Below, piece by piece: positions 35,046 through 45,291 of a stretch of 64,000 bases of DNA. The position numbers and the translations under genes were made by a program. Origin of the DNA: Chelativorans sp. Marseille-P2723 (GTDB taxonomy: Bacteria; Pseudomonadota; Alphaproteobacteria; Rhizobiales; Rhizobiaceae); the NCBI RefSeq assembly GCF_902809845.1, contig NZ_CADDWI010000013.1:372001-436000 (forward strand), read 5' to 3'. Numbering within the stretch: the first letter of the stretch is position 1; each line of letters opens with the position of its first letter. The notes beneath the pieces are model-generated. The model made no database searches. It saw only the letters and a list, made by a program, of their open reading frames with translations, and had not been told where the DNA came from.

Positions 35046-35856
35046 GCCGCAGAGCTTCTTTCATCTGCATCTGATTTCCGATGCCACAGGCGAGACATTG
35101 CTGGCCGCCGGTCGGGCCGCGGCAGCGCAGTACAAGAACGCGCGAGCGATCGAGCACATCTATCCCCTCATCCGCACGGAAAAACAGCTGGAGAAGGTTC
35201 TGACGGAGATCGACGAGGAGCCGGGTATTGTTCTCTACACGGTGGTCGACAAGAAGCTTGCCCGGCTCATCGACGAGCGCTGTGCGGCCATGGGGCTACC
35301 CAGCGTTTCCGTGCTCGAACCGGTGCTGACGGTCTTCCAATCTTACCTCGGGACACCCGCTGGCCGACGCGTTGGGGCCCAGCATGTGCTGGATGCGGGA
35401 TATTTCCGCCGTATCGATGCGTTGAACTTCACCATGGAGCACGATGACGGGCAGCTTCCCCCCGACATCGAGGAAGCGGATATCATACTGGTTGGCATTT
35501 CCCGTACCTCCAAGACGCCGACCAGTATTTATCTGGCTAATCGCGGCATCAAAACGGCCAATATTCCCATCGTCCTCGACATGCCGCTGCCTGATGCGCT
35601 TATAAATGCGAAGCGGCCGCTCATTGTCGGCCTTGTGGCTTCGGCAGAACGCATTTCTCAGGTGCGGCAGAACCGCGTTCTTGGCGGTTCAGGAGTGGAT
35701 TTCGATTCATATGTGGACCGGGCGTCAATAGTGCGGGAACTTGCCTATGGACGTCAGCTTTGTAGCCGTCATGGCTGGCCCGTCATCGACGTAACCAGGC
35801 GATCTATCGAGGAGACGGCTGCTGCCATTCTCGCGTTGCGTGGGAAGCCTTGGTGA
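35038..35856 (+). CDS. ppsR: Pyruvate, phosphate/water dikinase regulatory protein (DUF299)
   Basis: Bifunctional kinase/pyrophosphorylase of the PPDK/PEP synthase regulator family (the RP001 gene of origin studies); 272 residues from the GTG at 35038, where the conserved [20 protein letters not shown] begins. A longer frame to 34972 adds 22 unsupported residues. The nucleotide-binding motif is [18 protein letters not shown], and the end is [12 protein letters not shown]. It lies across the origin from hemE and leads the maf-aroE-coaE-dnaQ run. Confidence 0.92.
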   Translation: MHKPQSFFHLHLISDATGETLLAAGRAAAAQYKNARAIEHIYPLIRTEKQLEKVLTEIDEEPGIVLYTVVDKKLARLIDERCAAMGLPSVSVLEPVLTVFQSYLGTPAGRRVGAQHVLDAGYFRRIDALNFTMEHDDGQLPPDIEEADIILVGISRTSKTPTSIYLANRGIKTANIPIVLDMPLPDALINAKRPLIVGLVASAERISQVRQNRVLGGSGVDFDSYVDRASIVRELAYGRQLCSRHGWPVIDVTRRSIEETAAAILALRGKPW

Positions 35857-35872
35857 ACAGGAACACAACAAC

Positions 35873-36481
35873 ATGCCCCACAAGAAAGAACCGCTCATTC
35901 TGGCATCCACCAGCCCCTTCCGCCGCCAATTGCTGGAAAATGCCGGGCTGAAGGTGAAAGCCGTTGCCCCCCAGCTCGACGAGCGCGCGCTGGAAGCGCC
36001 GCTGGAAGGAAGTGGTGCTTCGGCGGAAGATGTCGCCCTCATTCTTGCGGAAGCCAAAGCCCTCGACGTATCCGAACGCAATCCATTAGGCTGGGTCATC
36101 GGTGGCGACCAGACGCTTTCGCTCGGTGATCGGCTGTACCACAAGCCGGCAGACATGGAGGGCGCGCGTCGGCATCTTCTGACACTTTCCGGAAAGACCC
36201 ACCAGCTAAACAGCGCTGTTGTCCTTGCGCGAGCGGGTGACGTGGTCTGGCGCCATGTGAGCGTTGCGAACATGACCATGCGCAAGCTCGATCCCGCCTT
36301 CATCGGCCGGCATCTCTCCAATGTGGGAGAAAAGGCGTTGTCAAGCGTTGGCGCGTATCAGGTAGAGGGCGAAGGCATCCAGCTTTTCGACAGGATCGAA
36401 GGCGACTACTTCACCATAGTCGGCCTTCCCCTCCTTCCGCTTCTGTCAAAATTGCGCGAAGTAGGAGCGATAGATGGTTGA
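35873..36481 (+). CDS. Maf-like nucleotide pyrophosphatase
   Basis: Nucleoside triphosphate pyrophosphatase that removes non-canonical or modified nucleotides (dTTP/UTP-type Maf); 202 residues from the ATG at 35873. The family opening is [19 protein letters not shown], and later [18 protein letters not shown] and the [12 protein letters not shown] segment are typical. The frame open to 35840 overlaps ppsR and is not needed. It overlaps aroE by 8 bp. Part of the conserved origin-side operon. Confidence 0.93.
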   Translation: MPHKKEPLILASTSPFRRQLLENAGLKVKAVAPQLDERALEAPLEGSGASAEDVALILAEAKALDVSERNPLGWVIGGDQTLSLGDRLYHKPADMEGARRHLLTLSGKTHQLNSAVVLARAGDVVWRHVSVANMTMRKLDPAFIGRHLSNVGEKALSSVGAYQVEGEGIQLFDRIEGDYFTIVGLPLLPLLSKLREVGAIDG

Positions 36482-37310
36482 GCCGCGCCGAGCTTTTGTC
36501 TGCGGCCACCCGATCGGCCATTCGCGCTCCCCCCTCATTCACAATTTCTGGCTCAAGGAGCACGGCATCGAAGGTTCCTACGAAAGACGGGATGTGACGC
36601 CCGAGGCGTTTCCTGCCTTTCTTCGCGAGTTTTCCCGGTATTATGCCGGTGGAAACGTAACCATCCCCCACAAGGAGAGCGCCTGGAACCTGGTTGAAAG
36701 GCGGGACGAAGCCGCGCAGGCCATCGGTGCCGTGAACACCCTGTGGTTAGAGAACGGCAGGCTTTGCGGCGGTAATACGGATGCCTACGGCTTCGCGGCC
36801 AATCTCGATGCCAATGCTCCGGGCTGGCCGGATGTCGGGGTAGCCACGGTAATTGGCGCTGGCGGCGCTGCCCGTGCGGTCATATACGCCCTTCTGAAAC
36901 GCGGCTTGCGGAGGATCCGCATCGTCAATCGGACGGAGCAGCGGGCGCGCGATCTTGCCGAGGTCTTCGGAAGCGGCGCAACCGCTCACCCATGGGAGAA
37001 GCGGAACGAGCTTCTGGAAAGCACCGGCCTGCTGGTGAACACCAGCTCCCTCGGCATGGCTGGGACGCCAGCGCTCGACATCGAACTTGAGGCGTTGCCT
37101 GGCCAGGCGATCGTAACCGACATCGTCTATGTGCCGCTTCAAACGCCCCTGCTGGCTGCGGCCGCGGCACGGGGCCTAGTCACGGCAGATGGTCTGGGTA
37201 TGCTGCTGCACCAGGCGGTACCGGGGTTCGAGCGCTGGTTCGGCGTCCGGCCGGAAGTTACCTCCGCCTTGCGAGACATGGTGGTGGCCGATCTGGAGAA
37301 GAGCCAATGA
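36474..37310 (+). CDS. aroE: Shikimate 5-dehydrogenase
   Basis: NADP-dependent reduction of 3-dehydroshikimate in the aromatic amino acid pathway; 278 residues. Substrate site [18 protein letters not shown] with the SxS pair, [11 protein letters not shown] with the catalytic Lys, NTDAYGF with the catalytic Asp, and the NADP fold [15 protein letters not shown]. It overlaps maf at its start and coaE at its end (4 bp). Confidence 0.96.
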   Translation: MVEPRRAFVCGHPIGHSRSPLIHNFWLKEHGIEGSYERRDVTPEAFPAFLREFSRYYAGGNVTIPHKESAWNLVERRDEAAQAIGAVNTLWLENGRLCGGNTDAYGFAANLDANAPGWPDVGVATVIGAGGAARAVIYALLKRGLRRIRIVNRTEQRARDLAEVFGSGATAHPWEKRNELLESTGLLVNTSSLGMAGTPALDIELEALPGQAIVTDIVYVPLQTPLLAAAAARGLVTADGLGMLLHQAVPGFERWFGVRPEVTSALRDMVVADLEKSQ

Positions 37311-37891
37311 TCATTCTCGGGCTGACCGGCTCTATCGGCATGGGAAAATCCACCACAGCCCGAATGTTCGAGGAAGAGGGTGTTCCGGTACACGATTCAG
37401 ACGCCGCTGTGCACCGGCTCTATGAAGGCGAGGCGGTGTCGGCCGTGGAAGCGCTTTTCCCCGGCACCACGGCCGGCGGCAAGGTGGACAGGGATCGGCT
37501 TGCCCAAGCCGTGGTTGGAGATAAGCAATCCATGAGGAGGCTCGAAGAGCTTATCCATCCCATGGTGCGCCGGGATGCAGACCTCTTCGTGGAGGAAGAA
37601 CGGGGCAAGGGAACGCCGCTGGTCGTGCTCGACATTCCCCTCCTGTTCGAGACCGGTGGCAGAGCACGCGTGGACAAGGTGCTGGTTGTGACTGCCCCGG
37701 CCGAAATACAACGCGAAAGAGTGCTGGCGCGGCCTGGCATGACTCCGGAAAAGCTCTCAGCCATTATAGCTCGCCAGGTACCAGATGCGGAGAAACGGCG
37801 CCTCGCCGATTTCATCATCGACACGAGCCTGGGTATGGAGGCGGCGCGACAGGCGGTCCGCGACATCATCGCCCAGTTAACGAAAAGCTGA
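37307..37891 (+). CDS. coaE: Dephospho-CoA kinase
   Basis: Last step of coenzyme A synthesis, phosphorylation of dephospho-CoA at the 3' hydroxyl; 194 residues. P-loop [13 protein letters not shown] (5-17), substrate segment [14 protein letters not shown], and [13 protein letters not shown] followed by [16 protein letters not shown], all in the usual order. It overlaps the aroE stop by 4 bp (ATGA). Cytoplasmic. Confidence 0.95.
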   Translation: MIILGLTGSIGMGKSTTARMFEEEGVPVHDSDAAVHRLYEGEAVSAVEALFPGTTAGGKVDRDRLAQAVVGDKQSMRRLEELIHPMVRRDADLFVEEERGKGTPLVVLDIPLLFETGGRARVDKVLVVTAPAEIQRERVLARPGMTPEKLSAIIARQVPDAEKRRLADFIIDTSLGMEAARQAVRDIIAQLTKS

Positions 37892-37960
37892 ACAGTATCC
37901 CGCCTATAGCCTTGCCTTGGAGCATGTGCATGTCCCATGCTTTTTGCGGGGAGTGATTCG

Positions 37961-38692
37961 ATGCGTGAAATCGTCTTCGATACGGAAACGACAGGACTCG
38001 ACCCGCGCGACGACCGGGTGATCGAGCTTGGCTGCGTGGAACTGGTCAACCGCTTCCCCACCGGACGCACCCTTCATTTCTTTATCAATCCGCAGGGCCG
38101 CTCCGTCCATCCCGATGCGCAGGCCGTGCATGGCATCAGCGATGCCGATCTGGCCGACAAGCCGGTATTTGGTGAGATACTGAAGGCGTTTTTGGATTTC
38201 ATCGACGGTGCGAAGCTTGTCGCCCACAATGCCAATTTCGACATCGGCTTTATCAACGCGGAACTGGAGGGGCTGGATCAGCCCGGCATCGAGCCTGGAC
38301 GCGTTGTGGATACTCTGGCGATTGCCAGGCGCAAGCACCCGATGGGCCCCAATTCGCTCGACGCGCTCTGCCGCCGCTACGGCATCGACAACTCCCATCG
38401 AACCAAGCATGGCGCGCTTCTGGACGCTGAGCTACTTGCGGAAGTCTATATCGAGCTCGCCGGCGGAAGGCAGGCTGATTTTGGCCTGGAGATCGTCGCC
38501 CAAGGAGAAAATGGCGCGTCTCAAACCGATCGCATACCGATCGACTTGCCGCCAAGGCCGCGTCCGCTCCCATCACGGCTAAGTACTGCCGAGCGGGAGG
38601 CCCATGCGGCGCTGGTGGACGCCATCGGCGAAAAGGCGCTCTGGCACAAATTCTATGGAGAGATCCTTGCAGAGGAGCAGGAGATAGCCTGA
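37961..38692 (+). CDS. dnaQ: DNA polymerase III epsilon subunit (proofreading exonuclease)
   Basis: 3'-5' exonuclease subunit of the replicase; 243 residues from the ATG at 37961. The DEDDh motifs are complete: Exo I EIVFDTETTGLDP, Exo II HNANFDIGFINAEL, Exo III HGALLDAELLAEVYIEL. The C-terminal third, after about residue 175, is the segment that binds the polymerase subunit. A hairpin at 38703-38727 separates it from the convergent secB. Confidence 0.96.
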   Translation: MREIVFDTETTGLDPRDDRVIELGCVELVNRFPTGRTLHFFINPQGRSVHPDAQAVHGISDADLADKPVFGEILKAFLDFIDGAKLVAHNANFDIGFINAELEGLDQPGIEPGRVVDTLAIARRKHPMGPNSLDALCRRYGIDNSHRTKHGALLDAELLAEVYIELAGGRQADFGLEIVAQGENGASQTDRIPIDLPPRPRPLPSRLSTAEREAHAALVDAIGEKALWHKFYGEILAEEQEIA

Positions 38693-38702
38693 TGTCCGAA
38701 AA

Positions 38703-38727
38703 GGAGACGGAGCATTCGCCCGTCTCC
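38703..38727. terminator. Hairpin between convergent dnaQ and secB
   Basis: GGAGACGG/CCGTCTCC, 8-bp perfect stem with a 9-base loop. There is no strong T tract, so it may act in both directions or only stabilise the ends. Confidence 0.45.
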
Positions 38728-38748
38728 GGATCAGGCAGGATGGTAACG

Positions 38749-39300
38749 TCAGGAAACCTGCACCTTCCGATTCGCCTGTTCCTCAGCCAGCCGCTGCTGG
38801 AACATGCGGGCAAAATCGATCGGATCTATCAGAAGGGGTGGGAAGCCGCCGTTTCGTGTCGCGTCTGCGATCACCTGCCGCGCGAAGGGGAAGAGCAGCC
38901 GCGGGCATTCGATGAACAGGATCGGCAGCATATGCTCCTGTGCAAAACCCTGGATGCGGAAAACGCCTCCGTAGATGAGCTCGACATTGAAGACGACGTT
39001 GTTGTCGGCTTCCGCTCGGGCATTCAACGTCAGGTGAACGTCATAGTCATTTCCGCTGATCGGATTGGCGTTGACATTGACATTGATGTTGATGGCCGGT
39101 GCCTTGTTCCGCGTGATCAGTGACTGCGGCGCGCCGGGGCTCTCGAAGGACAGATCCTTGATATATTGAGCCAGAACATTGAGCGTCGGCTGCGTGGAAT
39201 TCCCCTCCGCCTGCTTCTGCTCGGCACCTGCCTTCTGGTTGTCGACGTCCGCCGGCGCCCCCTCCGCCGAAGTTCCGGTCTGCTTCGATTTTTCAGCCAT
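38749..39300 (-). CDS. secB: Protein-export chaperone SecB
   Basis: Tetrameric chaperone that keeps preproteins unfolded and passes them to SecA; 183 residues. Family sequence runs from [19 protein letters not shown] through [15 protein letters not shown] and [33 protein letters not shown]. The N terminus (first 35 residues) is a Gln/Ala/Lys-rich flexible lead. Origin-side location next to dnaQ is the usual one. Confidence 0.96.
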   Translation of the reverse strand: MAEKSKQTGTSAEGAPADVDNQKAGAEQKQAEGNSTQPTLNVLAQYIKDLSFESPGAPQSLITRNKAPAININVNVNANPISGNDYDVHLTLNARAEADNNVVFNVELIYGGVFRIQGFAQEHMLPILFIECPRLLFPFARQVIADATRNGGFPPLLIDPIDFARMFQQRLAEEQANRKVQVS

Positions 39301-39405
39301 TCGCGTGATCCTCTAGAATTATCCTCCGCCGCCCGGGCGCCGATCCAAAATCGTGGGTGTCGCTAACACGGCACCAATGGCAAGACAAGTTTGGCGTCCT
39401 GCCTG

Positions 39406-39903
39406 TCAATCCGAGGGCCTGTCGGGACGGCGCCAGGGGGAGTCTTTCCCGTCCGAACGCGAATACTCCCTGACGTCGAGATCGATCGTACGCGTTTCCC
39501 GTCGCTGGGACCGCCTCCAAGACCGTTCGTTGCCACCAGGTCCAATGATGATAACGCGGTCGCGCAGAAACGACCAGGCAAGGTCCCGCACAGGCGGTAT
39601 GAACAGTAGAATGCCAATCGTATCCGTCACGAAGCCAGGGAGCACAAGCAATATTCCGGCAACGAGAATCATGACGCCATGCACGACTTCGCGACCCGGA
39701 ACCTGGCCTTCTTCCAATGTTCGCCGCATCCGGGTGAAAATGCCAAAGCCCTGGATCCGCAGAAGGATTGTGCCAGCTATCGCCGTCGCGAAGATTAGCG
39801 CCAGCGTAGCCAGGATGCCGATATGCTCGCCTACCCAGATGAAGGTGGCGATCTCTATGATCGGAGTGGCGAGCAAAATTATCGGGATAATTGCAAAGCG
39901 CAC
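39406..39903 (-). CDS. fxsA: FxsA family membrane protein
   Basis: Inner-membrane protein of 165 residues with two to three hydrophobic segments (about 4-25, 28-48 and 78-98). The FxsA motif includes PIIEIATFIWVGEHIGILATL, followed by VLLRIQGFG-like TILLRIQGFGIF, and a late LLVLPGFVTDTIGILLFIPPVR. E. coli FxsA limits F-factor exclusion of phage T7; the housekeeping role is unknown. The tail is polar and Arg-rich. It lies between secB and the divergent timA gene. Confidence 0.92.
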   Translation of the reverse strand: MRFAIIPIILLATPIIEIATFIWVGEHIGILATLALIFATAIAGTILLRIQGFGIFTRMRRTLEEGQVPGREVVHGVMILVAGILLVLPGFVTDTIGILLFIPPVRDLAWSFLRDRVIIIGPGGNERSWRRSQRRETRTIDLDVREYSRSDGKDSPWRRPDRPSD

Positions 39904-40085
39904 GTTGGGACTTACCTCACGGCTGGCTGCTCAACATTCGTTTCCGGAGATAGGAACGAAGATCAGCGATTTGAATGATTGCCTTGTGCGTTCTATATGG
40001 TTTCTAATCGCAGCAGCGCCATGTCTTCGTGTTCGGGCTCAGCCCAGGCAGGCGCAAACACGATACAGCGACATTGGCGGATACA

Positions 40086-40793
40086 ATGGGTTTCCTTGAT
40101 TTTGGCACGATTTTCTTTCTGGTCGCGGCCATCGTGATCTTCTACCAGTTACGGAATGTTCTCGGCCGGAGGACCGGTAACGAGCGACCGCCTTTCGATC
40201 CCTATACCGCTGGCCGCTCGCGGCAGCCCGAGCCGGCAAAGGCGGATGGGTCGGATGCCGTCGTATCGCTACCGCGGCGCAAAGCCGCACCCGACGCTGA
40301 ACGCTATACTGCCATAGACTCTATTGCCCAGCCCGGTTCCGAGCTTAACAAAGGCATGAGGGCGATTAAGGACGCGGATGCCTCTTTCGATCCCAACTCC
40401 TTCATAGAAGGCGCTAAGCTTGCCTATGAGATGATCGTAATGGCTTACGCCGATGGAGACAGGCGCACGCTGAAGAGCCTTCTCTCCCGCGAAGTTTATG
40501 ATGGCTTCGTTGCCGCAATTGATGAGCGGGAGAAGCGATCCGAGAAGATCGAATCCTCCTTTGTCGGTATCGACAAGGTAGCCATTGTCGGCGCCGAGAT
40601 GAAGGGCAGCGAGGCTCATGTTACGCTGCGCATAGTCAGCGAGTTGATTTCGGCAACACGGGATAGTACCGGCGACGTAATTGACGGCGATCCCGAAACG
40701 GTGGCCGAGGTCAAGGATGTATGGACCTTCGCCCGTGACACGCGCTCACGCGATCCCAACTGGAAGCTGGTGGCGACCGAAGCAGAGGAATGA
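40086..40793 (+). CDS. Tim44/TimA domain-containing protein
   Basis: Membrane-anchored protein of 235 residues from the ATG at 40086. An N-terminal membrane segment (FGTIFFLVAAIVIFYQLRNVLG) is followed by a polar linker, then a Tim44-like domain (FIEGAKLAYEMIVMAYADGDRRTLKSLLSREVYDGFVAAI, WTFARDTRSRDPNWKLVAT). TimA/Tim44 relatives have been linked to the bacterial counterpart of the mitochondrial import motor, but the function here is not established. It precedes mltA in a common rhizobial order. Confidence 0.9.
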   Translation: MGFLDFGTIFFLVAAIVIFYQLRNVLGRRTGNERPPFDPYTAGRSRQPEPAKADGSDAVVSLPRRKAAPDAERYTAIDSIAQPGSELNKGMRAIKDADASFDPNSFIEGAKLAYEMIVMAYADGDRRTLKSLLSREVYDGFVAAIDEREKRSEKIESSFVGIDKVAIVGAEMKGSEAHVTLRIVSELISATRDSTGDVIDGDPETVAEVKDVWTFARDTRSRDPNWKLVATEAEE

Positions 40794-40825
40794 TGCCGCC
40801 CTCTGCGTGAGGTGGCAGGGAAGGG

Positions 40826-41941
40826 ATGCCCGTGAGCCTGCCTGAGCTGTTTCGCCGCGTCTCCTTCCACGTCCTTCCAGGGTGGCACGATGACGATCCA
40901 TCGGCTGCCTTGGCAGCCTTCGCGCGTTCTGCGGTTCGTTCGCAAAGCAAGCCATACCGCACCGGCAGCTTTGGCATTCGTACTGAATCCCTTGCGGAGG
41001 CCGGGGCACGGGCCGCTTCACTGAAACATCCGGTATCTCCGTTTGAAGCGCAGGCCTTTTTTGAACGTTATTTCGTCCCCTTCCATGTCCGGTCCGAAGA
41101 AGGAGGGCAGGGTTTCGTTACCGGCTATTTCGAGCCAGAGGCTGCGGCTTCACACATGCGCACGCAGGTTTTCCGTTTTCCGCTTCATCGCCGGCCAGAG
41201 GATCTCGCCGATGTCGATGGCCTGAACCGGCCTGCCGGCTGGGATGCCAACCTTGCTTTCGCCCGCAGGCAAGGCGAGAAACTTCTGCCCTATCACGACC
41301 GCGAGGCAATCGAGCGGGGCGCGCTCGATGGGCGGGGACTCGAACTTTGCTGGCTGGCAGACCGTATCGATGCCTTCTTCATTCATGTGCAAGGCGCCGC
41401 GCGGCTCACGCTGCCGGGCGGGGAAGTACTGCGCGTCACCTATGCCGCGAAATCGGGCCACCCCTTTACCGGGATAGGCCGCGTTCTGGCGGAACTCGGG
41501 GAAATTCCGCTGGAAGAGGTTTCAATGCAAAGCATTAAAGCCTGGTTGGCGGATCATCCACACCGGCAAAGCGAGATATTGTGGAAGAACCGCTCCTATA
41601 TCTTCTTCCGGAAATCTCCACCTTGCGATCCCGAACTCGGACCGATCGCAGCAGCAAAGGTCCAGCTTCAACCGGGGCGTTCGCTTGCCGTAGACAGGCT
41701 CCTGCACACATTCGGTACACCGTTCTTCATCGATGCACCTGGCCTCCGTCATCTGGATGGGCGACCATTCCGCCGACTCATGATAGCGCAGGATACGGGC
41801 TCGGCCATCACGGGCGCCGCACGTGGCGACCTCTTCATCGGAACGGGAAAAGCGGCTGGTGAAGCTGCCGGGACGATCCGGCACGAGGCCAATTTCTTTG
41901 CCTTGCTGCCGCGATCGGTGGCTGAGGCGATATCGATATGA
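40826..41941 (+). CDS. mltA: Murein transglycosylase A (MltA)
   Basis: Lytic transglycosylase of 371 residues. MltA domain with FVTGYFEPE and GQxLLPYxxRxxIExG-like GEKLLPYHDREAIERGALDGRGLELCWLADRIDAFFIHVQGAARL, then the 3D domain with the key Asp in MIAQDTGSAITGAARGDLFIGTG. No signal peptide or lipobox is visible from 40826; a start further upstream with a signal could not be found, so export is uncertain. It overlaps the Smr gene by 4 bp. Confidence 0.93.
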   Translation: MPVSLPELFRRVSFHVLPGWHDDDPSAALAAFARSAVRSQSKPYRTGSFGIRTESLAEAGARAASLKHPVSPFEAQAFFERYFVPFHVRSEEGGQGFVTGYFEPEAAASHMRTQVFRFPLHRRPEDLADVDGLNRPAGWDANLAFARRQGEKLLPYHDREAIERGALDGRGLELCWLADRIDAFFIHVQGAARLTLPGGEVLRVTYAAKSGHPFTGIGRVLAELGEIPLEEVSMQSIKAWLADHPHRQSEILWKNRSYIFFRKSPPCDPELGPIAAAKVQLQPGRSLAVDRLLHTFGTPFFIDAPGLRHLDGRPFRRLMIAQDTGSAITGAARGDLFIGTGKAAGEAAGTIRHEANFFALLPRSVAEAISI

Positions 41942-42471
41942 AGACTCGCGCATCTGGGAAACTGACGACGGAAGACCGCATCTTGTGGAGCCGCGTTGCA
42001 CGAACGGCAAAAGCGATGCCGGGCAAATCCTATCCGGATGCGCCCACTTCCGAAGAGCATCAATCCTTCGAGCGGATGATTGATGACCAGCCGCCGCTCA
42101 GAAAATCGGAGGCTCCTTCCGCAGGCGCAGCAATCCAGTCTCCTCATCGTCTCGACCAGCCGACGCATCAGAAGATTGCGCGCGGCCGCATCCAAATTGC
42201 GGGACGAGTAGACTTACATGGTCTTACCCAGGAAGAAGCGTACGCGCTTCTACTGTCCTTTCTGCAGCAGGCACATGCCAGCGATCGCCGCCACGTGCTG
42301 GTAATAACCGGCAAGGGATCGGGGCAGCCTGAAGGGGTGCTGCGCCGAGTGGTACCGTTATGGCTTGCCACAGCCCCATTTTCGCAGATCGTCAGCGGCT
42401 TCGATGCGGCCGCGCGTCATCACGGCGGTTCCGGCGCGCTCTATGTGCGGTTAAGGCGGTTGAGGTCCTAA
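41938..42471 (+). CDS. Smr domain-containing protein
   Basis: Protein of 177 residues. The N-terminal half is polar (WSRVARTAKAMPGK, then a Pro/Ser-rich linker); the C-terminal half is an Smr (small MutS-related) domain with IQIAGRVDLHGLTQEEAYALL and VITGKGSGQPEGVLRRVVPLWL. Smr domains are nucleases acting on branched DNA or on RNA. It is coupled to mltA (ATGA) and to the next gene (the TAA stop shares one base with the ATG). Confidence 0.92.
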   Translation: MKTRASGKLTTEDRILWSRVARTAKAMPGKSYPDAPTSEEHQSFERMIDDQPPLRKSEAPSAGAAIQSPHRLDQPTHQKIARGRIQIAGRVDLHGLTQEEAYALLLSFLQQAHASDRRHVLVITGKGSGQPEGVLRRVVPLWLATAPFSQIVSGFDAAARHHGGSGALYVRLRRLRS

Positions 42472-42848
42472 TGACGCCTTTTGGGGCGAAGATAAGAGCG
42501 CTCAGGTGTGCGCGCGGTATCAGCCAGAAAGAGATGGCAGACGCTCTCGGCGTGAGCCCTGCCTATCTCTCCGCGCTTGAGCACGGCAAGCGCAGCCCTC
42601 CCAACTGGGCGATGGTCCAGAAGATCATTGGCTATTTCAACGTCATCTGGGACGAGGCGGACGAACTCCAGAGCCTGGCCGAGCTTTCGCATCCGCGCGT
42701 CGTCGTCGATACTGCGGGCCTTCCCGAGAAGGCAACGGCGCTGGCAAATCTGCTTGCCCAGAACATAGCAGATCTCAACGAGGAGGAGCTATCGCAGCTC
42801 CATCTCGCCCTTAAAGACATTCTGAAGCGCAGGCAAAGAAACCAATAG
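42471..42848 (+). CDS. Xre-type helix-turn-helix transcriptional regulator
   Basis: Small DNA-binding protein of 125 residues. The HTH lies at about 6-60 (KIRALRCARGISQKEMADALGVSPAYLSALEHGKRSPPNW). The rest is helical and acidic (LANLLAQNIADLNEEELSQLHLALKDILKRR), probably for dimerisation. The start at 42471 shares its A with the Smr stop, so translation is coupled. No target is evident. Confidence 0.92.
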   Translation: MTPFGAKIRALRCARGISQKEMADALGVSPAYLSALEHGKRSPPNWAMVQKIIGYFNVIWDEADELQSLAELSHPRVVVDTAGLPEKATALANLLAQNIADLNEEELSQLHLALKDILKRRQRNQ

Positions 42849-42859
42849 CATGCCTCGCG

Positions 42860-43801
42860 TTAAGATTCAGCGGCAATCGCCTGCAGATCCTGCAGCTTGT
42901 CGTTGATCAGCCAGCCATAATAGTTTTCTTCAGGCAGCTTCAGCGGCCGGCCCTGCTTTCTGCGCAACCTGTTCTCGGCCGCTAGCCGGGCAGCACGTGT
43001 TTCCACATTTCCAAGGTTGTATAGGGTCGCTGTGATACCGGGATTGGTGCTGATATCAAACCCGGCTACTTTCGCGTAAATGCGGATCGATGTCTTCAAG
43101 GTTGCGGCTACATAGGCCAGGGAGATGTCGGGGTCCATGATCGCCCGATAGACCCCTTGGGGGTCACGATGGTCGATCTTCGGAAAACCTGACGTCTCGT
43201 GCACTAGATCTGTCATCTGCAACGCCGTCAGCGGATTGAGCTGGCCGATGCCGAAGGTTTGGCCTGCGAAAAAGGGTTGCAGGAATACCGCGCTGAAGCG
43301 GTCGTTGGGAAAGCGCTTGCCGTCTACAGAGCGGCCGCGGAACTCGCGATCCCACACCTCTTCCCGGCAAGTCCAAAGTGCATAGCTTCCTGATTTCTGA
43401 TCGCAGGCGGCGAATTGCGGCCGCTGGATAAAATCGTCCAGATTCTCCCCTCCATAGGAGAAGGTGAAGCTGCTGTTCAGATAGGAAATTGCCTTCACGT
43501 AATAGGTTTGAAGCTGGTCGTAGGCATCGACGTTATAGGTGTGCTCTCCGACAATCGCTCCGATGATGTGGATGGGCGCGATGCCATAACTGGCAGCTAC
43601 GTTGCGGATCTTCAATCGTAGCACCGCATCCCTGCTAAGAAGCTGGTGGATGCGATCATATTTCGCGTGATATGTGGTCCGGAGCACCTCCGTCCGCCGT
43701 GCGGAAGCGCCGGGGATTGCCGGCTGCTTCAGGCTGCGGTTTCCTGGCGGAACTGCCTGTGCAGACCAGGCTGGCATCGCCAGACTCAAAAAAACTCCCA
43801 C
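42860..43801 (-). CDS. DUF1402 family protein
   Basis: Exported protein of 313 residues with a hydrophobic N-terminal stretch ending AMPAWSAQA. The start is GTG at 43801; the frame is open further up but only non-standard starts precede it. Recognisable DUF1402 blocks are YGIAPIHIIGAIVGEHTYNVDAYDQLQTYYVKA, FFAGQTFGIGQLNPLTAL and PGITATLYNLGNVETRA. The pattern IVGEH...GIGQLNP...TLYNxG is like lysozyme-fold lytic transglycosylases (catalytic Glu, GxxQ, YNxG), so a peptidoglycan role is plausible; this is inference. It is convergent with the HTH gene. Confidence 0.87.
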   Translation of the reverse strand: MGVFLSLAMPAWSAQAVPPGNRSLKQPAIPGASARRTEVLRTTYHAKYDRIHQLLSRDAVLRLKIRNVAASYGIAPIHIIGAIVGEHTYNVDAYDQLQTYYVKAISYLNSSFTFSYGGENLDDFIQRPQFAACDQKSGSYALWTCREEVWDREFRGRSVDGKRFPNDRFSAVFLQPFFAGQTFGIGQLNPLTALQMTDLVHETSGFPKIDHRDPQGVYRAIMDPDISLAYVAATLKTSIRIYAKVAGFDISTNPGITATLYNLGNVETRAARLAAENRLRRKQGRPLKLPEENYYGWLINDKLQDLQAIAAES

Positions 43802-43943
43802 GAGGATGCCGTATTTCAGCGCCAGCCCCCACTTTCCAAGCGAATCTCTACAAGAATCCGCGGCACGGTAAGGGAAAGGGCTAAGCCAAGTCGAGCGCTA
43901 AACCCCTGCGTCGAAACGGGTTATCCATGCCGTGGCAAAAGCA

Positions 43944-45254
43944 TCACAGAATGAAGCGCGAAAGGTCGGCATTCTTGGCGAGATCGCCGACATGCTCGTC
44001 CACATAGGCCGCGTCGATCGTCACCTTCGTTCCGGACCGATCAGGCGCATTATAGGAAATGTCGTCCAACACCCGCTCCATTACCGTCGCAAGCCGCCGG
44101 GCCCCTATGTTTTCGACCGTTGCATTGAGCTCGACCGCAATGGCCGCCAGCCGATCTATGGCATCATCGGCGAATTCAAGCTCGACACCTTCGGTCTGCA
44201 TCAACGCCACATACTGTTTGATGAGGCTCGCCTCCGGCTCGGTGAGAATGCGGCGGAAATCCTCCTTCTCCAGTGCCCGAAGCTCGACCCGGATCGGAAA
44301 ACGGCCCTGCAGTTCCGGAAGAAGATCCGAAGGCTTAGACACATGGAAGGCACCAGAGGCAATGAAGAGGATATGGTCCGTCCTCACCGGGCCATATTTT
44401 GTGGCGACGGTGGTACCCTCTACCAAGGGAAGAAGATCTCGCTGCACGCCCTCGCGGGAGACACCTGCGCCTAAACCGCCCTCTCGCGCCGCGATCTTGT
44501 CTACCTCGTCGAGAAAGACGATGCCGTCATTTTCTGCTGTCGTGAGCGCAACGCGTTTCACCTCCTCCTGGTCGAGAAGCTTGTCCGACTCGTCGTCGAT
44601 CAGGTGTTTGTAGGACTCCTTCACTGTGGTCTTGATGGACTTCGAGCGGCCGCCGCCCATTGCCTTTTGCAGCATATCGTTGATGTTGAGCACACCGATA
44701 TTGGCTCCCGGCATGCCTGGGATATCAAAGCCACCCATGCCGGCACCCGTGTCAGCCACCTGTATCTCGATTTCCCTGTCATCGAGTTCGCCGGAGCGGA
44801 GCTTCTGACGGAAGCTGTCGCGCGTCGCCGGGCTTGCAGTCTTTCCTACCAGCGCTTCAAGGACGCGTTCTTCCGCGTTCATGTGCGCGCGGGCCTTCAC
44901 GCCCTCGCGCATCTTCTCACGCGTGAGCGCGATCGATGCCTCGACAAGGTCGCGTATGATCTGCTCCACGTCGCGCCCGACATAGCCGACCTCGGTGAAC
45001 TTCGTGGCCTCAACCTTGACGAAGGGGGCGTTGGCCAGCTTGGCGAGGCGGCGCGAAATCTCCGTCTTGCCGACGCCGGTCGGGCCGATCATCAGAATGT
45101 TCTTGGGCATCACCTCCTCTCGCAGCCCCGGTTGCAGTTGCTGCCGCCGCCAGCGATTGCGTAACGCAATTGCGACTGCCCGTTTTGCATCCCTCTGACC
45201 GATGATGTAGCGGTCGAGTTCGGAGACGATCTCGCGCGGTGAGAAATTGGTCAT
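43944..45254 (-). CDS. hslU: ATP-dependent protease ATPase subunit HslU
   Basis: AAA+ unfoldase that feeds substrates to HslV; 436 residues. [33 protein letters not shown] opens the protein. Walker A is [17 protein letters not shown], the pore loop lies in the [19 protein letters not shown] region, Walker B is [10 protein letters not shown], and the C-terminal end DLSRFIL is the tail that docks on HslV. It is the last gene of the hslV-acetyltransferase-hslU run. Confidence 0.97.
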   Translation of the reverse strand: MTNFSPREIVSELDRYIIGQRDAKRAVAIALRNRWRRQQLQPGLREEVMPKNILMIGPTGVGKTEISRRLAKLANAPFVKVEATKFTEVGYVGRDVEQIIRDLVEASIALTREKMREGVKARAHMNAEERVLEALVGKTASPATRDSFRQKLRSGELDDREIEIQVADTGAGMGGFDIPGMPGANIGVLNINDMLQKAMGGGRSKSIKTTVKESYKHLIDDESDKLLDQEEVKRVALTTAENDGIVFLDEVDKIAAREGGLGAGVSREGVQRDLLPLVEGTTVATKYGPVRTDHILFIASGAFHVSKPSDLLPELQGRFPIRVELRALEKEDFRRILTEPEASLIKQYVALMQTEGVELEFADDAIDRLAAIAVELNATVENIGARRLATVMERVLDDISYNAPDRSGTKVTIDAAYVDEHVGDLAKNADLSRFIL

Positions 45255-45291
45255 ATCGTGGTCTCGCTAGACTTTCGGTCGAATTGCATGA

